This document shows positions 22,430-34,076 of a DNA stretch of 64,000 nucleotides, one piece after another. This DNA is from Rhabdophis nuchalis (taxonomy: Eukaryota; Chordata; Lepidosauria; Squamata; Natricidae). A program made the position numbers and the translations under genes. The stretch is from the NCBI GenBank assembly GCA_039707465.1, contig CM077646.1, positions 80,624,715 through 80,688,714 on the forward strand. The letters are read 5' to 3'. Below the pieces are notes generated by a model. It had not been told where the DNA came from, searched no databases, and worked only from the letters and a program-made list of their open reading frames with translations. Position 1 is the first letter of the stretch. Every line of letters starts with the position of its first letter.

Positions 22430-23200
22430 TAAATATTATTTTGGTTTTATGTGGTATTGAGTTATTTGTTCTTTCAATCCAAGATACTCTCAAGAATCTT
22501 CCCCAGCTTTACAAATCAAAGGCATCCATTTTTCTTTGTTCAACTTTTCTGATGATCCAGCTTTCATTGCCAGATGTTACATCTGGGAAAACTTTAGCCT
22601 TGACAAAATGTACCATTGTTTTAATGTAATGTCTCGGCGCTTGCATACTTTGATTATATCTGTCACAGTCTAAGTAGCAGACAATGTTCCCTTTCAGGCT
22701 ATACTTATACCATCCTGGTGAAATATAAATATGGTACTAGACTTCTTCTATTCCTAATTTGTATTAAATTAGCATTGTTGTTGACATAATTTTTAATACT
22801 AATTAGTTGGACTAGATGACCTCCAACTCTGCTATTGTATTTTATAGATAGGCTTTTACATTCTTTCCTCTCTCCTCTGCACTAGTCTACTTTACTTCCA
22901 GTAATCAAAGTATTATCACCAGCATATCAGAAGTTATTAATGTTTTTATTAACTAAATATAGACTTCACTGTGTTTGTGTGCAGAGTATGGTATATTGTC
23001 AATTTAATTGCCAAGCTGTCCATGCAGGTATTTCCATGCATACAATTGTCTTTCATGTTGCTGAAAGAAGCTATGACCTATAAGTACTGAATTTTTTTGG
23101 AAGACTCTTATTTTTTCGCCTGCTTCTGATATTAAATGTTCCCATTATTTCAGATGCTCTTTTACTTCCACCACCAGGATTCTAATCTTCTGTCAGTTTT
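22430..23200 (-). mobile_element. BovB/RTE-clade LINE relic
   Basis: On the minus strand, 22,460-22,640 encodes a decayed version of the BovB ORF2 C-terminal region: VKAKVFPDVTSGNESWIIRK followed by VEQRKMDAFDL and RFLRVSWIERTNNSI, the counterpart of the family's YGCESWT ... AFELWCWRRLLR pattern. Further sequence to about 23,200 appears to extend upstream towards the RT palm, including a block near 22,910-22,955. A short CR1 tail (about 22,800-22,846, ttggactagatgacctcc) sits within it. There are no intact frames. Confidence 0.65.
22800..22846 (+). mobile_element. CR1 3' tail fragment
   Basis: The short match ttggactagatgacctcc ... ctctgctattgtatt has the diagnostic CR1 3' terminus of the 18 kb and 59 kb subfamily. 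Only about 45 bp are retained. Confidence 0.6.
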
Positions 23201-23433
23201 CAGATTGTCACATTGTTATTGAATTGTTCAAGTTCAACTTCTTTTGAAACAGTGTTGCAGCTTAGACTTTGATTACTGTTACATTCATTGGCAAACTTTG
23301 AATTTAAACTGAGGTCATTATTTTGCATATTATTATTTTGCAGGGTTATATCCAATTCAGAGGTTTTTTTCAGCACTGAGAATATATCTGCTAAAAAACC
23401 TCCACATTGGCGACAGGAGGGACATGTGGCCAC
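23200..23433 (-). other. Unidentified 77-codon frame with Cys-rich start
   Basis: A minus-strand open frame that begins with CPSCRQCGG and continues as an Asn/Ser-rich chain. It could be a remnant of a retroelement ORF1 or a chance frame. It lies just beyond the BovB-like relic in the same orientation. I do not recognise it and give it little weight as a gene. Confidence 0.2.
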
Positions 23434-23736
23434 TCAACACTCAGCTCCATTCAGTTGCCCAGACTCCACTCCGCAAGGGATTATGGGGTCGTTAAAAGAG
23501 GATGATGATATCCTCTGACACTCTTGACACTCTTTCGTTAATAATAATTACTCCTCCTTTTTCTTCTACAATTCTATTCTTCAATAGATTATCAGCAAAG
23601 ATCGTTTGATGTGACAAGATCCAATCTAGTTCATTACAATTGCTGATTCTCATAGTATAAGATTTTATTTTATTTTATTTATTATTTTATTTGTTACTGA
23701 GGGCAGTACAAGAAGTAAATGGGTGTAAACTTAATA

Positions 23737-23960
23737 CAGAGAGATCCAACTAGAATTAAGAAGAAATTTCTTATCAGTTTGAACAATGAATCAATGGAAT
23801 GGCTTGCCTTCAGAAGTTATGGAGACAACCACTAGATTAGAGGTTTTTAAGAAAAGATAGGACCGCCATTTGTCTGGAATTTTTATAGGATCTCCTGCTT
23901 AAGCAGTGAGTTGGACTAGAAGAACTTCAAGGTCCCTTCCAATTCTATTACTCGGTAATT
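23737..23960 (+). mobile_element. CR1 3' end
   Basis: Plus-strand CR1 3' sequence: agaattaagaagaaatttct, then a decayed version of the last coding helix, then ggttggacta-like gagttggactagaagaact and a short AT-rich terminus. It is noticeably diverged from the CR1 copies at 18 kb and 59 kb. The coding frame is not open. Confidence 0.8.
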
Positions 23961-24496
23961 CAATATTTTGATTTCTGCTTTGACAATAATAATTTTGCCT
24001 TGCTTCATAATTCCAATATTACATGTATCAACAATTCATATACCTTTTCACTATTGAACTTTCTTTTTGCTTTCAATTACATTAGCAGCTAGATATTATT
24101 TTTGTTTTAATACCAGTCCTCTATTTTCCTTATTTGCTTGTTGTGTTATTAACATTTCAGTTAGCTGCTTTCTCTTAAATGAGTAAAGAAAGTGGCTTCC
24201 AAGAATATTTTCAGTTTTTTGGAGATGTTCTGTATTTAAGATTGTTGTTCAGGCTGTTTGTCTGCTTTTTTCTCTTTCATTATCATAACAATTAGTTTAC
24301 CTTAATACAGTAATAATTATTATATTACTTATAAGTATATAAATAAAAATATTATAAAATAAAATATTAAATCATTTGACCAGTATGCATCAAAGTGCCA
24401 CATTTAAATATTATTAATATATTTAATATATATTAAATATTATTTATATAGTATGTATATTGATCAGCTCATAAAAACTAACACACATATATATAT
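23961..24496. other. Very AT-rich intron
   Basis: Dominated by A/T, with imperfect palindromic TATTAAATA motifs around 24,400-24,450 and a TA run at 24,487-24,498. No gene or element assigned. Confidence 0.4.
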
Positions 24497-24563
24497 ACAT
24501 TTGTTAAGTGAGTTTTTCCCCGTTTTATGACTTTTCTTGCCTCTGTTAAATACAATAATACAA
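24497..24563 (-). repeat. 67-bp perfect inverted duplicate of 25,252-25,318
   Basis: Every one of the 67 bases is the reverse complement of 25,252-25,318. The duplicated segment spans the junction between a CR1 3' terminus and the miniature element it inserted into, so this copy was made after that insertion. Similarity stops abruptly at both ends. The left boundary abuts a TA microsatellite. Confidence 0.92.
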
Positions 24564-24818
24564 AAGCTATAGTATGTAGTAATAGGGATCAGGAAATAAA
24601 TTTAATTGAATAAATATAACTATTTCATTAAAATTAAGTATGCCTGAAGTGACCAAAGTAGTTTCCTCAATGTTTAAATAATGTATATCTTATAGAGTAC
24701 AAGAAAATCAATAAATTCAATTGTATTTAATATGATTGCATATGCCATAGATTATTGTATTACACTGTATGATGACAAGATAGAAAGGGCCAACTACACT
24801 TCACAAAAGAGTATTTTT

Positions 24819-25373
24819 ATGATAGTTCTCAACTTACAATAGTTCATTTAATGACTGTTACAACAGCACTGAACAAGGTGACTTATGACTATTTTTCACA
24901 CTTCCGTTGTGGCATCCCCATGGTTATGTGATCAAAATGCAGATGCTTGACCCAATGGTTAATATTTATGACAATTGCAGTGTCCAGGGTCATGTGATAA
25001 ACTTTTGTAATCTTCTGGCAAGCAAAGTCAATGGGGAAGTAACTGACTTAACAACTGCAATTTCCTGACAAATTTCCTGATAGTTAGAACAATTAGTCAG
25101 TGGAACAGCTTGCCTCCAGAAGTTGTGAATGCCCCAACACTGGAAGTCTTTAAGAAGATGTTGGATAGCTCTTTGTCTGAAATGGTATAAGGTTCCTGCC
25201 TAGGCAGGGGGTTGGACTAGAAGACCTCCAAGGTCCCTCCCAACCCTGCTATTGTATTATTGTATTTAACAGAGGCAAGAAAAGTCATAAAACGGGGAAA
25301 AACTCACTTAACAAATGTCTCACTTAGCAACATTAATATTGAACTCAATTGTGGTTGAGTTGAGGACTACCTG
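24819..25373. mobile_element. CAGGTAGTCC-family miniature element split by CR1
   Basis: The left end atagttctcaacttacaata and the right end gttgaggactacctg match the inverted ends of the element at 10,244-10,600, with decay at the left terminus. Internal blocks (catccccatggttatgtgat, gcaaagtcaatggggaag) are in family order. A CR1 3' end at about 25,084-25,260 interrupts it. It is noncoding. Confidence 0.8.
25084..25260 (+). mobile_element. CR1 3' end inserted in miniature element
   Basis: About 175 bp from ttagaacaattagtcagtgg through gttggactagaagacctcc to the terminus attgtattattgtat. It is heavily 5'-truncated. The surrounding element resumes directly after the tail with taacagaggcaag, showing the order of insertion. 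Confidence 0.85.
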
Positions 25374-26284
25374 CATTTAGTTTTTCTTCTGCTGTATGCA
25401 ACAGTTCAAAAAATCCATTTGTTTTCAGTGTCAGTTTGCACACAACTGAAGCTGAATTTATTAAATAGCAAGAGAGAAAATGTGATATCTGGTTTAATTT
25501 TATGTGATGTACTGTTCTGCAAATTCACTATAAAGATAAGGACGTTTGGCTGGAAGCTCATACAAAATATAAAATTGAGTAATGGTTTTCCCAGCGTCAA
25601 AGAATGATTATATTATGAGACTTTAAAAAATTAAATAGAAATCTAACCGTAAATTCCAACTGTAGTTATTTTATTTTTTCCCCCCTTAGTCAATGTATGC
25701 CTTTTACTGTTCTCTCTCCTTTTGGTACTACTTTTAAGACTGAACCCCAGATATAAAATATATCAGGTGAATTTGTAAACAAGCATAATTCTGGTATGAT
25801 AGGTGAACCAACCAGATGTACAGAAGCAGTTTATGCCACAAATGAAATGCATAAAATATAGATTTGCAATTGATTGCCTATCAAATATTAAATAAGAAAA
25901 ATAAAAAGGATTTATCTATAAAGGACAAATAAAAGACTATTCCAGGCTTAATTCTTTGTTTTTATAGTTTGAGTATAATTGAAATTTCAGTTCAGGGATC
26001 AGACAAAGAGATTTAGAGATCAATGTGTTAAAAAAAAAAGTTCCTGTATTTGGATAAACAAAACATGCCTGACTCCAAGGAATCTATCTTTAGGGATTTT
26101 TTTTTAATGAGCGAAAAGAGAGCAGAGAAAGAGAATTTTTAAGTTACTTCTTAGATTCAGCCCTGGGAAATAAAATATTACATTGAAAATGTGATTAATT
26201 ATTGCAATCATGCATTACAAAATGTGTTCCTAATAGATTTGAAATTGGACGTTATTAATATAATGGCTGCATGGTTTCATGTTG
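25374..26284. other. Unannotated AT-rich intron
   Basis: No gene or dispersed repeat recognised. The small frames at 25,406-25,607 on both strands overlap each other and lack motifs. Confidence 0.4.
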
Positions 26285-26520
26285 GGACTAGACCATAGAT
26301 AGAAGCACCTGACTGACCTATTACTGCTTGCAAACTAAGCATGGCTTGGCCTGCTTAGATGGGAGGATTGGAAAACCCCAGGGTTAGCCTTGGTAAATTA
26401 AAAAAAAAATCCCAGAAGAAATTAGGGGCAAAACACTTCCATATTGCTGCCAAGGAAACATTCCTGGGCCGATTACAGTGGCATGGTAATAGAAATGAAC
26501 ACATCTAGCCAAAGATCTTG
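26285..26520 (+). mobile_element. 5S-rRNA-derived SINE
   Basis: The segment aactaagcatggcttggcct, then gcttagatgggagga, parallels the 3' half of 5S rRNA (GCTAAGCAGGGTCGGGCCTG, then GATGGGAGACC), including the internal promoter region. It is followed by a SINE body (gcaaaacacttccatattgc, then tgccaaggaaac) and not by an RNA-gene terminator. It is therefore a retroposon of the 5S-headed (SINE3/Deu-like) type and not a 5S gene. The 5' half of the 5S head is poorly preserved. Confidence 0.6.
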
Positions 26521-26823
26521 ATCTAAATTCTGTATTGTTAAGGATTAAAAATTGCCTGCACATTACTTAAACCCCATTGAAATAAATGTGTGTGTGTGTG
26601 TGTATTAAATCATATTTCATTATAAGCTGCTCAATAGAATTCAGATGATGGTGACTCACTTGCAGTTATAGAGGAAATAGGGAATAACTTGTTTTACCAT
26701 AAATCAGGTATAAAGTCAAAACTCTACATAGCCCTTTCCTAAATTGGTGCTCTCTAGAAGCATTGCCTAGTTTACTGTGTAGTTTATTCTTGAATAGCCT
26801 TTTTTCTGATTTTTATATTGATT
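26521..26823. other. Intron with GT microsatellite
   Basis: A short TG run lies at 26,589-26,603. Nothing else is recognised. Confidence 0.4.
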
Positions 26824-27080
26824 ATTCATCATCATCATCATCATCATCATAATTTATTTTATATACCGCATCCTCTCCCCAAGGGGACTCGGAGCGGTGC
26901 ACAGGGAAAAATTAAAATGCTATCAAATATACATACAGAATAAATACAGATAAAAACAAATTTAAATTAATTGTCCCTGCACTAAAATCCCCACATTAAA
27001 ACTAACGATCCCTAAAAAACCCTCATGGAAGAGACTAACCTAGGCCGGCCAAGCAGAAGAAGTATGTTTTGAGTTTCTGG
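26824..27080 (-). mobile_element. L2-clade LINE 3' end
   Basis: Minus-strand L2 3' UTR. It has an ATC microsatellite at the tail (26,825-26,850), the foldback ctctccccaaggggact, the cactaaaatccccac block and the end of ORF2 (cctaggccggccaagcagaa, encoding the terminal FxLAGLG). It is heavily 5'-truncated. Confidence 0.85.
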
Positions 27081-28782
27081 CTTATCATGCATAAGCTAAA
27101 CTATTTAAAATGTTAACATTTTCCTTTCATTGCCTGCATTCCTACACTTGTAGCATTTCTTTTCCAAAGGGACAGTAAAGTTGGCTAAATTTGAATTTGG
27201 CATCGATCTTGTTTGCCTCTGTAGAAATCTTAATAACAGTGCCCTTTCATAAAAATCCAGCAAGCTGTAATTTTCAGAGTTTACATTATTGAAAACATAT
27301 TTACATTTTAGACTTAAATGACATCTTTAAATTGCACAAGTTTAACTCAGGCATTAGAAAAATAACTAGGAGTTCTGTGCAGGACTGTTGTCTGGGCGCT
27401 GAATTTGGCAATTTAAATTTGGCAGTTAATACTAGATGCTATATCACTTTCATGAATTAGTGATTCATGCTCCCTCTGCTGGTTCATTATCAGTAGTCAG
27501 GTATTTTGAAGATATCGCTGATTCTTTCACAATACATAATGGTACACAGTGATGACTCTCCATAGTTTTGGAGTTTTGATGTCAGCAAGGCAGTTGAGGT
27601 GCTTTAGTTAACTGTTGAAATATATTTCTTCAAGCTTACTGAGAAGTGGTTAAATTTGGATGTTAGTACCAGCATTTTCGTTCATTTCAATAATTTAGTT
27701 CATTTCAAAACATCTATGCTCTTAATCTTTCAAAAAGTTAGAAGCAAAACCAATTTGGCATGAAAACATAATTTTTATTACCCGTTAAATGTATTTGATG
27801 AACTAAATATACTATATATTCTATTTCTAACTTTCAAGCAGATATAGCCAAATAATGGCAGTCACACAAATAATTTTTGGGATACCAAGGATTCCTAACA
27901 TTTACACGTACACAACAAGTTATTAGAGGTTATTAAAATAAGGAGAAAAATGTCTTTGTATACACAAGTGCAGAAAAAGAATCAGCTAGCAAAGTAAGCT
28001 GGTTAAGAGAGACAGCTGGAACATAAAGGAGTGGCATGAGGGTTAGGTGATGGAATGTGGAGATGTGACAAATATGATACTGAAGGAAAATGCATAATTT
28101 TTCTAGCTTCCTTCTCATAGATTGTCAGGTACAGAAATCCAGGTTCACGTGTGAAGGTTTAATTTAACTGATTTATTGATAAAAGCCTATGTATAGGAAT
28201 CTTTGAACTAATGGTCAGTACCTGGTTATAATTAGATAATGGTAATGGCAGTCAAGGAGGGTTGGACTTAGTTTGTGGCTATGTAATGATTCATGGCTGA
28301 TTTCTCTTTTTACTCTTCCCCCTGGGTCTGCCAGTCCTTCTCCTACATAGTTCTTTCTTTTGCAATTCTAATTTATTCGTCCTAATTGTAATCTAGATTT
28401 CAACTCTCTATTTCATCTAACTTTTCCTAAATCTAAATATTTGGTCAACTGGTCCAATTATCTACTGGATTTACTACATATCAGTAAGCAAGAAGAAAAA
28501 TATTGTGCTATTATAAGTAGGAGGCTAATGTTATACCTTTCTCTTATTTACTGTCATTTTCAGCATTTGCTTTCAATCTTTGGCTATGGAAGACAGAAAA
28601 AATGTTGGGGTGTGGGAGATGATGGCCTATTAATAGCGAGTGCCTATACCATAGGTCCTAAAGGATAGACTGTTATCCTATAGTTAATAGTTATTTTCCT
28701 ATATGTTCTTGAAAGTTGACCAAATCTGTGATTTTTCCTCAAATGAAGTGTCTGCCCAGAATTACAGGAATCTATGCACCTA

Positions 28783-28833
<51 letters not shown>

Positions 28834-29719
28834 GGTGCCCTATTCCTCAGAAATACTCTGGTCCTAACATGATGTCCTCTAGGTTTATTGGAATATATTT
28901 TCCATCATTGTGACCAACATGGCCATAGCCTAAATTAATGCCTATGTAAATAATTTAAATTCAAGCTACATAAGGTGAAACACCCACCCACACTCACCAT
29001 CTTTCATTCTTTTATAGTTTAACTCTTAGTAACACCAGGTAAGGCCAGTTTCGTTCAAATTAAATCCCACCCCAAAATATTATGACCATATTTCTACAGT
29101 TTCTTGTTACAATCATTAATGTACATATTAATCTTCAAAAACACATACAGAGAATATTTTCAATTAAGAACTGGGTAGCCCTTTCATGAAAATATCAGAG
29201 GAAGATTTAGTGATTTAACAGCCTTTCAGAACAAAACACTATGTTTATAGCAAGTTCTGAGTCATGCAACTATAATTCCATTCAGAACAAAAAAGAAATG
29301 AAAACATTCTAGTTTGTACTTGTTTATTGTTTGTACTAGTATTTTTAATTTTGTCTACCATTCTCAGAATTATTATTACTAGTATTTACAATGTTACTGC
29401 TAGTTTTCTTTGCTTTTATTTATTCTGAGCATAGTTTTGTTGTTGATTTTTTTATTTGACCGGTTATGACAACAATTAAAATTTGAGAAAGCAACAGATG
29501 CACCAAAGACCTTACTTAGAAAAAGGTTAACAGCTTCCAGAGTACTGTTCTCATATGTATTAACCAATTATTCATCCATTAGTACTTGACTTTGGTTATC
29601 AGTATTGGTCACAGCTAGGAAAAAAGCATTTGAAAAGAACTACTGATGTTCCATCTCTAGGACTTTGACATTCACAATAATGCTAGCAATTTAATAAAGA
29701 GACATAAGGTCTAATAAGG
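27081..29719. other. Unannotated intron with TTG microsatellite
   Basis: AT-rich, with a pure (TTG)n run at 28,783-28,831. The small open frames around it are low-complexity or motif-free. No gene or element is assigned in 2.6 kb. Confidence 0.45.
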
Positions 29720-30345
29720 TACCGTATTTTTTGGAGTATAAGACGCACCGGAGTATAAGACGCACCAAGGTTTTGAAGAGGCAAATTACAAAAAAAAGTA
29801 GGTAGGTAGGTAGGGAGAGAGAGGGAGAGAGAGGGAGAGAAAGAAACAGAAATACGAAAGGTAGGTAGATAAAGGGATAGAGAGAGAGAGAGAGAAATAG
29901 AGAGAAATACAGTAGGTAGGGAGAGAGAGTAGGTAGGTAGGTAGGTAAGTAGGTAAAGGGATATAGAGAGAGAGAAATAGAGAGGGAGAGAGAAATACAG
30001 TAGGTAGGTAGGGAGAGAGAGTGTCTGTGTAGGTAGGTAGGTAGGTAGATAAAAGGGAAGAGAAAGAAATACAGTAGGTATGTAGGGGGAGAAGGAGAAT
30101 GTGTGTGTGTGTGTAGGTAGGTAGGTAGAAAGATAGAGAAATAGAAAGAAATACAGTAGGTAGGTAGGGATAGAGAGTGTGTGTAGGTAGGTAGAAGGAT
30201 AGAGAGAGAAATAGAAAGAGAGAGAGAAATACAATAGGTATGTAGGGGGAGAGGGAGAATGTGTGTGTACTGTAGGTAGGTAGAAGGATGAGAGAGAAAT
30301 ACAGTAGGTAGGATGGGAGAGAGAGAGAGAGTGTGTAGGTAGAAG

Positions 30346-30395
<50 letters not shown>

Positions 30396-31308
30396 GGAGG
30401 GAGTGTGTGTGTGTGTGTAGTCAGGTAGGTAGAAGGATAGAGAGAGAGAGAGAGAGAAAGGGAGAAATACAGTAGGTAGGTAGAAAGAGAGAGAGAGATT
30501 AGGTAGGTAGGTTGATGTTCTCAGGTGTATTTATTTATGTCCTGCAGAAGGAAATCGCAGATAAACCTTAAAACTTTGTTTCTGCTTGCTCAGAAAAAGT
30601 TAAAGAGCCTTCCAAAAGGTTGGGGGGGGAGCCTTTGCACTCGGCAAACTTCCAAAACAGCCCATTTCTCCGTGAAAATGAGGCTGTTTTTTTTTAAAAT
30701 AAAAAGCATAAATAGCCTTGGGGGGGGGGGCTTGCAGAGTACTGGGGAGTGGGGTGAAAAATGAGCAAAAACCCCCCGCCCCGTTTACCCATGAGACTAG
30801 GCACTCCATAAGGCTCGGCACAGCCAGTTTGGTGAAGGGGGCGGGGTTCCAGGAGGCAAAAAGGGTTTTTTTTGCGCTTTGCATACTTCTTCCAAATGCT
30901 CTTTCTCCACGAAAACGGGGCCGATTTTCTTCAAATAAAAAGCATGACTAGTCTTGGGGGGGGGGGCTTGCAGAATGCTCCTGGGGGGGGGACAAAAAAC
31001 CGCCCCATTTATCACGAAAACGGGCCATTTTGGGGTCAAATAAATTGCATGCATAGTCCTATGGAGGCTTATAGAGTGCTGCTGGGGGCTGGGGGAGGGG
31101 GAAACGGCCCGTTTGAGGCTAATTTCTGCCCTCCCCAGGCCCCAGGAGTTCTCTAGAAGCCTCCACAAGACTAGGCACAGCCAGTTTGGTGAAGGGGGTG
31201 GGGTTCCAGGAGGCAAAAAATGCTGTATTCGATGTATAAGACGCACCCAGATTTTCAGCCTCTTTTTGGAGGAAAAAAGGTGCGTCTTATACTCCGAAAA
31301 ATACGGTA
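29720..31308 (+). mobile_element. TIR element, TACCGTATTTTT family, copy 1
   Basis: The ends are inverted repeats: left taccgtattttttggagtat, right tccgaaaaatacggta. Inside each end lies a second motif, ataagacgcacc or its complement. The interior has a long GGTA/GA microsatellite (29,797-30,510) and then GC-rich repeating blocks (30,610-31,220) with G-runs, cttgcagagt motifs and repeated ccagtttggtgaaggggg. No transposase frame was found. It is the same family as copies 2 and 3, with copy 2 in the opposite orientation. The superfamily is not identified. Confidence 0.75.
29797..30510. repeat. Composite GGTA/GAGA microsatellite
   Basis: Irregular alternation of (GGTA)n, (GA)n, GT runs, a (TA)n run at 30,347-30,364 and a recurring linker of the type agaaatacagtaggtagg. 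The same composite unit occurs in the complement at 32,917-33,155 and again at 61,268-61,490. It is noncoding; the 183-codon minus-strand frame is a low-complexity artefact. Confidence 0.85.
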
Positions 31309-32291
31309 AGTTGAGACAGGACAAGGGAGTTAAGTACTGTAAAAGCAAAAGTCCTATTATCAAAAACAGTTGAAAGCAGTATGATAGACATCTTCAACTG
31401 TGTCTAGTTGTCTAAAAGACTCCTGTAACAACAAATTTAAGAGGATGGTGTCTCAGCAGTAGCTAAAACTGACTGTTGGATAATTGCTTTTGGCACAGAA
31501 CACCAGATCATATGTAAATTGTTGGGGCTTAGCATGAACACAACACATTTCTGGTATTCATGAAGACTTGAGCTGTTGCAAAAGGGGCAATTCCATAGGT
31601 TGACCTGGAATTTGTCAAGTGTAAAAGGATGAAGTTCCAATACTGCACCAAACTTAATATTATCCTGGAAGATTTTCTGGCAAAAGGATAAATAGTATAT
31701 CACCTATTTTGTACTAAGCACATTACTTTGTTATAAGGGAGCAAAGTCTAGTGATGACCTTTTAGAGAAAAGGGTATTAAATTACATGCTAGTTCTTTCG
31801 TTTAAGCTTCATCCTATGCAATTGTTTTCTTCAATATGTATCTGCTTTCAATATGTATCTTATTTATTGGAAGAAAATCCTGTACTGACCTTGAACATTT
31901 AAGCCTCTAAGGCTGAATATAGTAAATAGTTTCTTGTTGGATGGCCTTCTGAAACAAGTAGAATGATGCATTACTTTGATGTATTGCAACTCACTATGCT
32001 GGCTATTTCCATTTTAAAGTGTTGGGTTTAAAAACTCCTATGCATTTTTACTGAGGAATAAGTCCCTCTCTTTTAACTAGTGCTTGTAACCCACTGTGTG
32101 TATTGGATTGGGGCCTAAAGTTTGAAATAATATTCATTTTATATTGCTTTCAGTGATGTAAGAGTTTTAATTCTTCATACAGAGTTATCAGGTTATTTTT
32201 AAAGAACAGAGTATCCTTTTAGTCAGCATCAACTGTATGGAAAAATATGCCAAAATATGAATAGAAGCCTTAAAAAAGATCAAATATCATA
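31309..32291. other. Unannotated intron between TIR elements
   Basis: AT-rich. The 88-codon minus-strand frame at 31,437-31,703 has no family motif that I recognise. No repeat is assigned. Confidence 0.4.
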
Positions 32292-32916
32292 TACAGTATT
32301 TTTTGGAGTATATACCGTATTTTTCGGAATATAAGGCACACCTTTTTTCTTCTAAAAAGAGGCTGAAAATCTGGGTGCATCTTATACATCGAATACAGCA
32401 TTTTTGCCTTCTGAAACACCACCCCTTCACCAAAATGGCCACGCGCATGCCCTTATGGAGGCTTCCAGAGAGCTCCTGGGGGCTGGGGAAGGGAGAAATG
32501 AGCAAAAAACAGGGCGTTTTTGTCCCCTCTACCCCCCAGCAGAACTCTATAAGCCCCCTTAAGGCTATGCATGCAATTTTGTTGACCAAAAACGGCCCGT
32601 TTTTGCGATAAATGTGCCGGATTTTTGCTCATTCCCCCCCCCCGCCCCCCAGGAGCATTCTGCAAGCCCTCCCCCAAAGCTCTTCATGCCTTTTATTTGA
32701 AAAAAACGGGCCCATTTCTGTGAAAAATGGGCCGTTTGGGAGAGGTTTGCAAAGTGCAGAAAGGGGTTTTTTCCCCCTTTTGGAAAGCTGTTTAGTTAGA
32801 GTGATTGATGAGAATTACGTTGGTCAAGTACTGTGCCTGCAGAAACAAAGATTTGTTCCAAAGGTGGTCAGTGACTTCCTTCTCCAGCACATGGGTAAAT
32901 ACACCTGGAAAGATCT

Positions 32917-32926
32917 ACCTACCTAC

Positions 32927-32963
<37 letters not shown>

Positions 32964-33155
32964 ACCTATCTACTGTATTTCTCTCTCTCTCTATCCCTCT
33001 ACCTACCTACCTATCTACACATTCTCTCTCTTCCTACCTACCTACTGTATTTCTCTCTCCCTCTCTCTTTCCCTCCCTCCCTCTACCTACCTACCTACCT
33101 ACCTACCTATCTACTATCTCTCTTTCCCTACCTACCTACTGCATTTCTCTCTCTT
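32917..33155. repeat. CTAC/CTCT microsatellite, DIRS target site
   Basis: The complement of the GGTA/GAGA array in copy 1. The DIRS element interrupts it, and remaining CTCTCC and CTATCTACC units continue on the far side at 39,481-39,515. Confidence 0.85.
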
Positions 33156-33159
33156 TCTC

Positions 33160-33275
33160 CTGTGAGCTGCTTGGAGAGTCCAACAATGGTTAATCCTGCC
33201 TTTCTGCCCTTCTGGACTGGATTGATTTTCTTTTGAAGCCACGCCTCTTCCTGTGTGCTTGCCAGAATTTCAATC
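33160..33275 (+). repeat. DIRS left inverted terminal repeat
   Basis: From tcctgtgagctgcttggaga through ccacgcctcttcctgtgt to gccagaatttcaat. Its inner about 90 bases are complementary to 39,340-39,430. The outermost bases differ from the right end, as is normal for DIRS elements. Confidence 0.85.
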
Positions 33276-34076
33276 CAGTCTGATGCCCTAGGACGTGTTC
33301 TGTTGGTTCTCCCTAAGAGTTTTCAGAACATTAGTTGGACTCTCCAAGTAGAGAATTTAATTTATCTTAACTTAGGTATTTTATTTTATTTTATTTTATT
33401 TCAGTTACCTTTGCAGCAAGCAGCTGGTGAAGCTCCGTAACTCACCAGTTGCTGCAGACCCGACGCGTCCTGGGTTCACCCGGGCGCGCGTGGGCTTCTT
33501 CACCTGGCCCCAGGCCGGGATCGCCCTGGGAGCTTCAAGAAACGTCTCGGTCAGTGGCGAGGAGCCCTGCCGTTGACGTTCCAAATCGCCGGACCGGCCA
33601 TTTCTTAGCCCTCGCAGCGGCAGCTGCCGGCTTTTTTCCAAGCAGGACGGCTTCGCGCCGTCCGTTTGAATTGCGCCCACCATTTTGCAGGCTGATCGGC
33701 CATTGGCGGGCGCCGATCCAAGGAAGGAGGCGGAAGCGGCTTAATTGGTCGCACGTCCTCTTCCGGAAGCTTGTTTTCCGATCGGCAGAAGCGGCAAAGC
33801 GCGCCATTTAAAACGCATGCGGAGGTGAAATTTAAAGGAGAAGATTTTTTCCATTTTTTCTTCAACAACTCTTTTTTGGCCGGCTCCAGGCGAGAAGCGG
33901 GGGAAAGATCTTCTGTCCAGCTCGGATCCGGCAGACTCTCCTCAGCTCAGGTGCAGCCCTGCTCCTTCGGAGGCAGCTTTTTAGTCTTGCTTGCAAGCTG
34001 ATCTGCTGCTCCACATTGCTTCCTCAAACCTGCTGATCCGGATCACCTGGCTGAAGCCCCTTACGACCATCGGTCA
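33276..34076. other. DIRS 5' leader
   Basis: Noncoding leader between the left terminus and gag. It has an ATTTT run at 33,370-33,400, then GC-rich sequence from about 33,430. The overlapping frames here on both strands have no gag or other motif, so I treat them as composition artefacts. Confidence 0.5.

Noticed and set aside
26285..26360. Possible 5S rRNA gene
   Set aside because: Only the 3' half is recognisable, it is diverged and lacks a T-run terminator, and a SINE body follows.
29683..30234. 183-codon minus-strand frame rich in Leu, Pro, Thr, Tyr and Ser
   Set aside because: It is the translation of a GGTA/GA microsatellite. The repeating residues follow directly from the repeat units, with no domain.
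32612..33236. Two overlapping plus-strand frames of 193 and 143 codons
   Set aside because: Largely translated CTAC/CTCT microsatellite, and they run across the DIRS insertion boundary, so they cannot be one gene.
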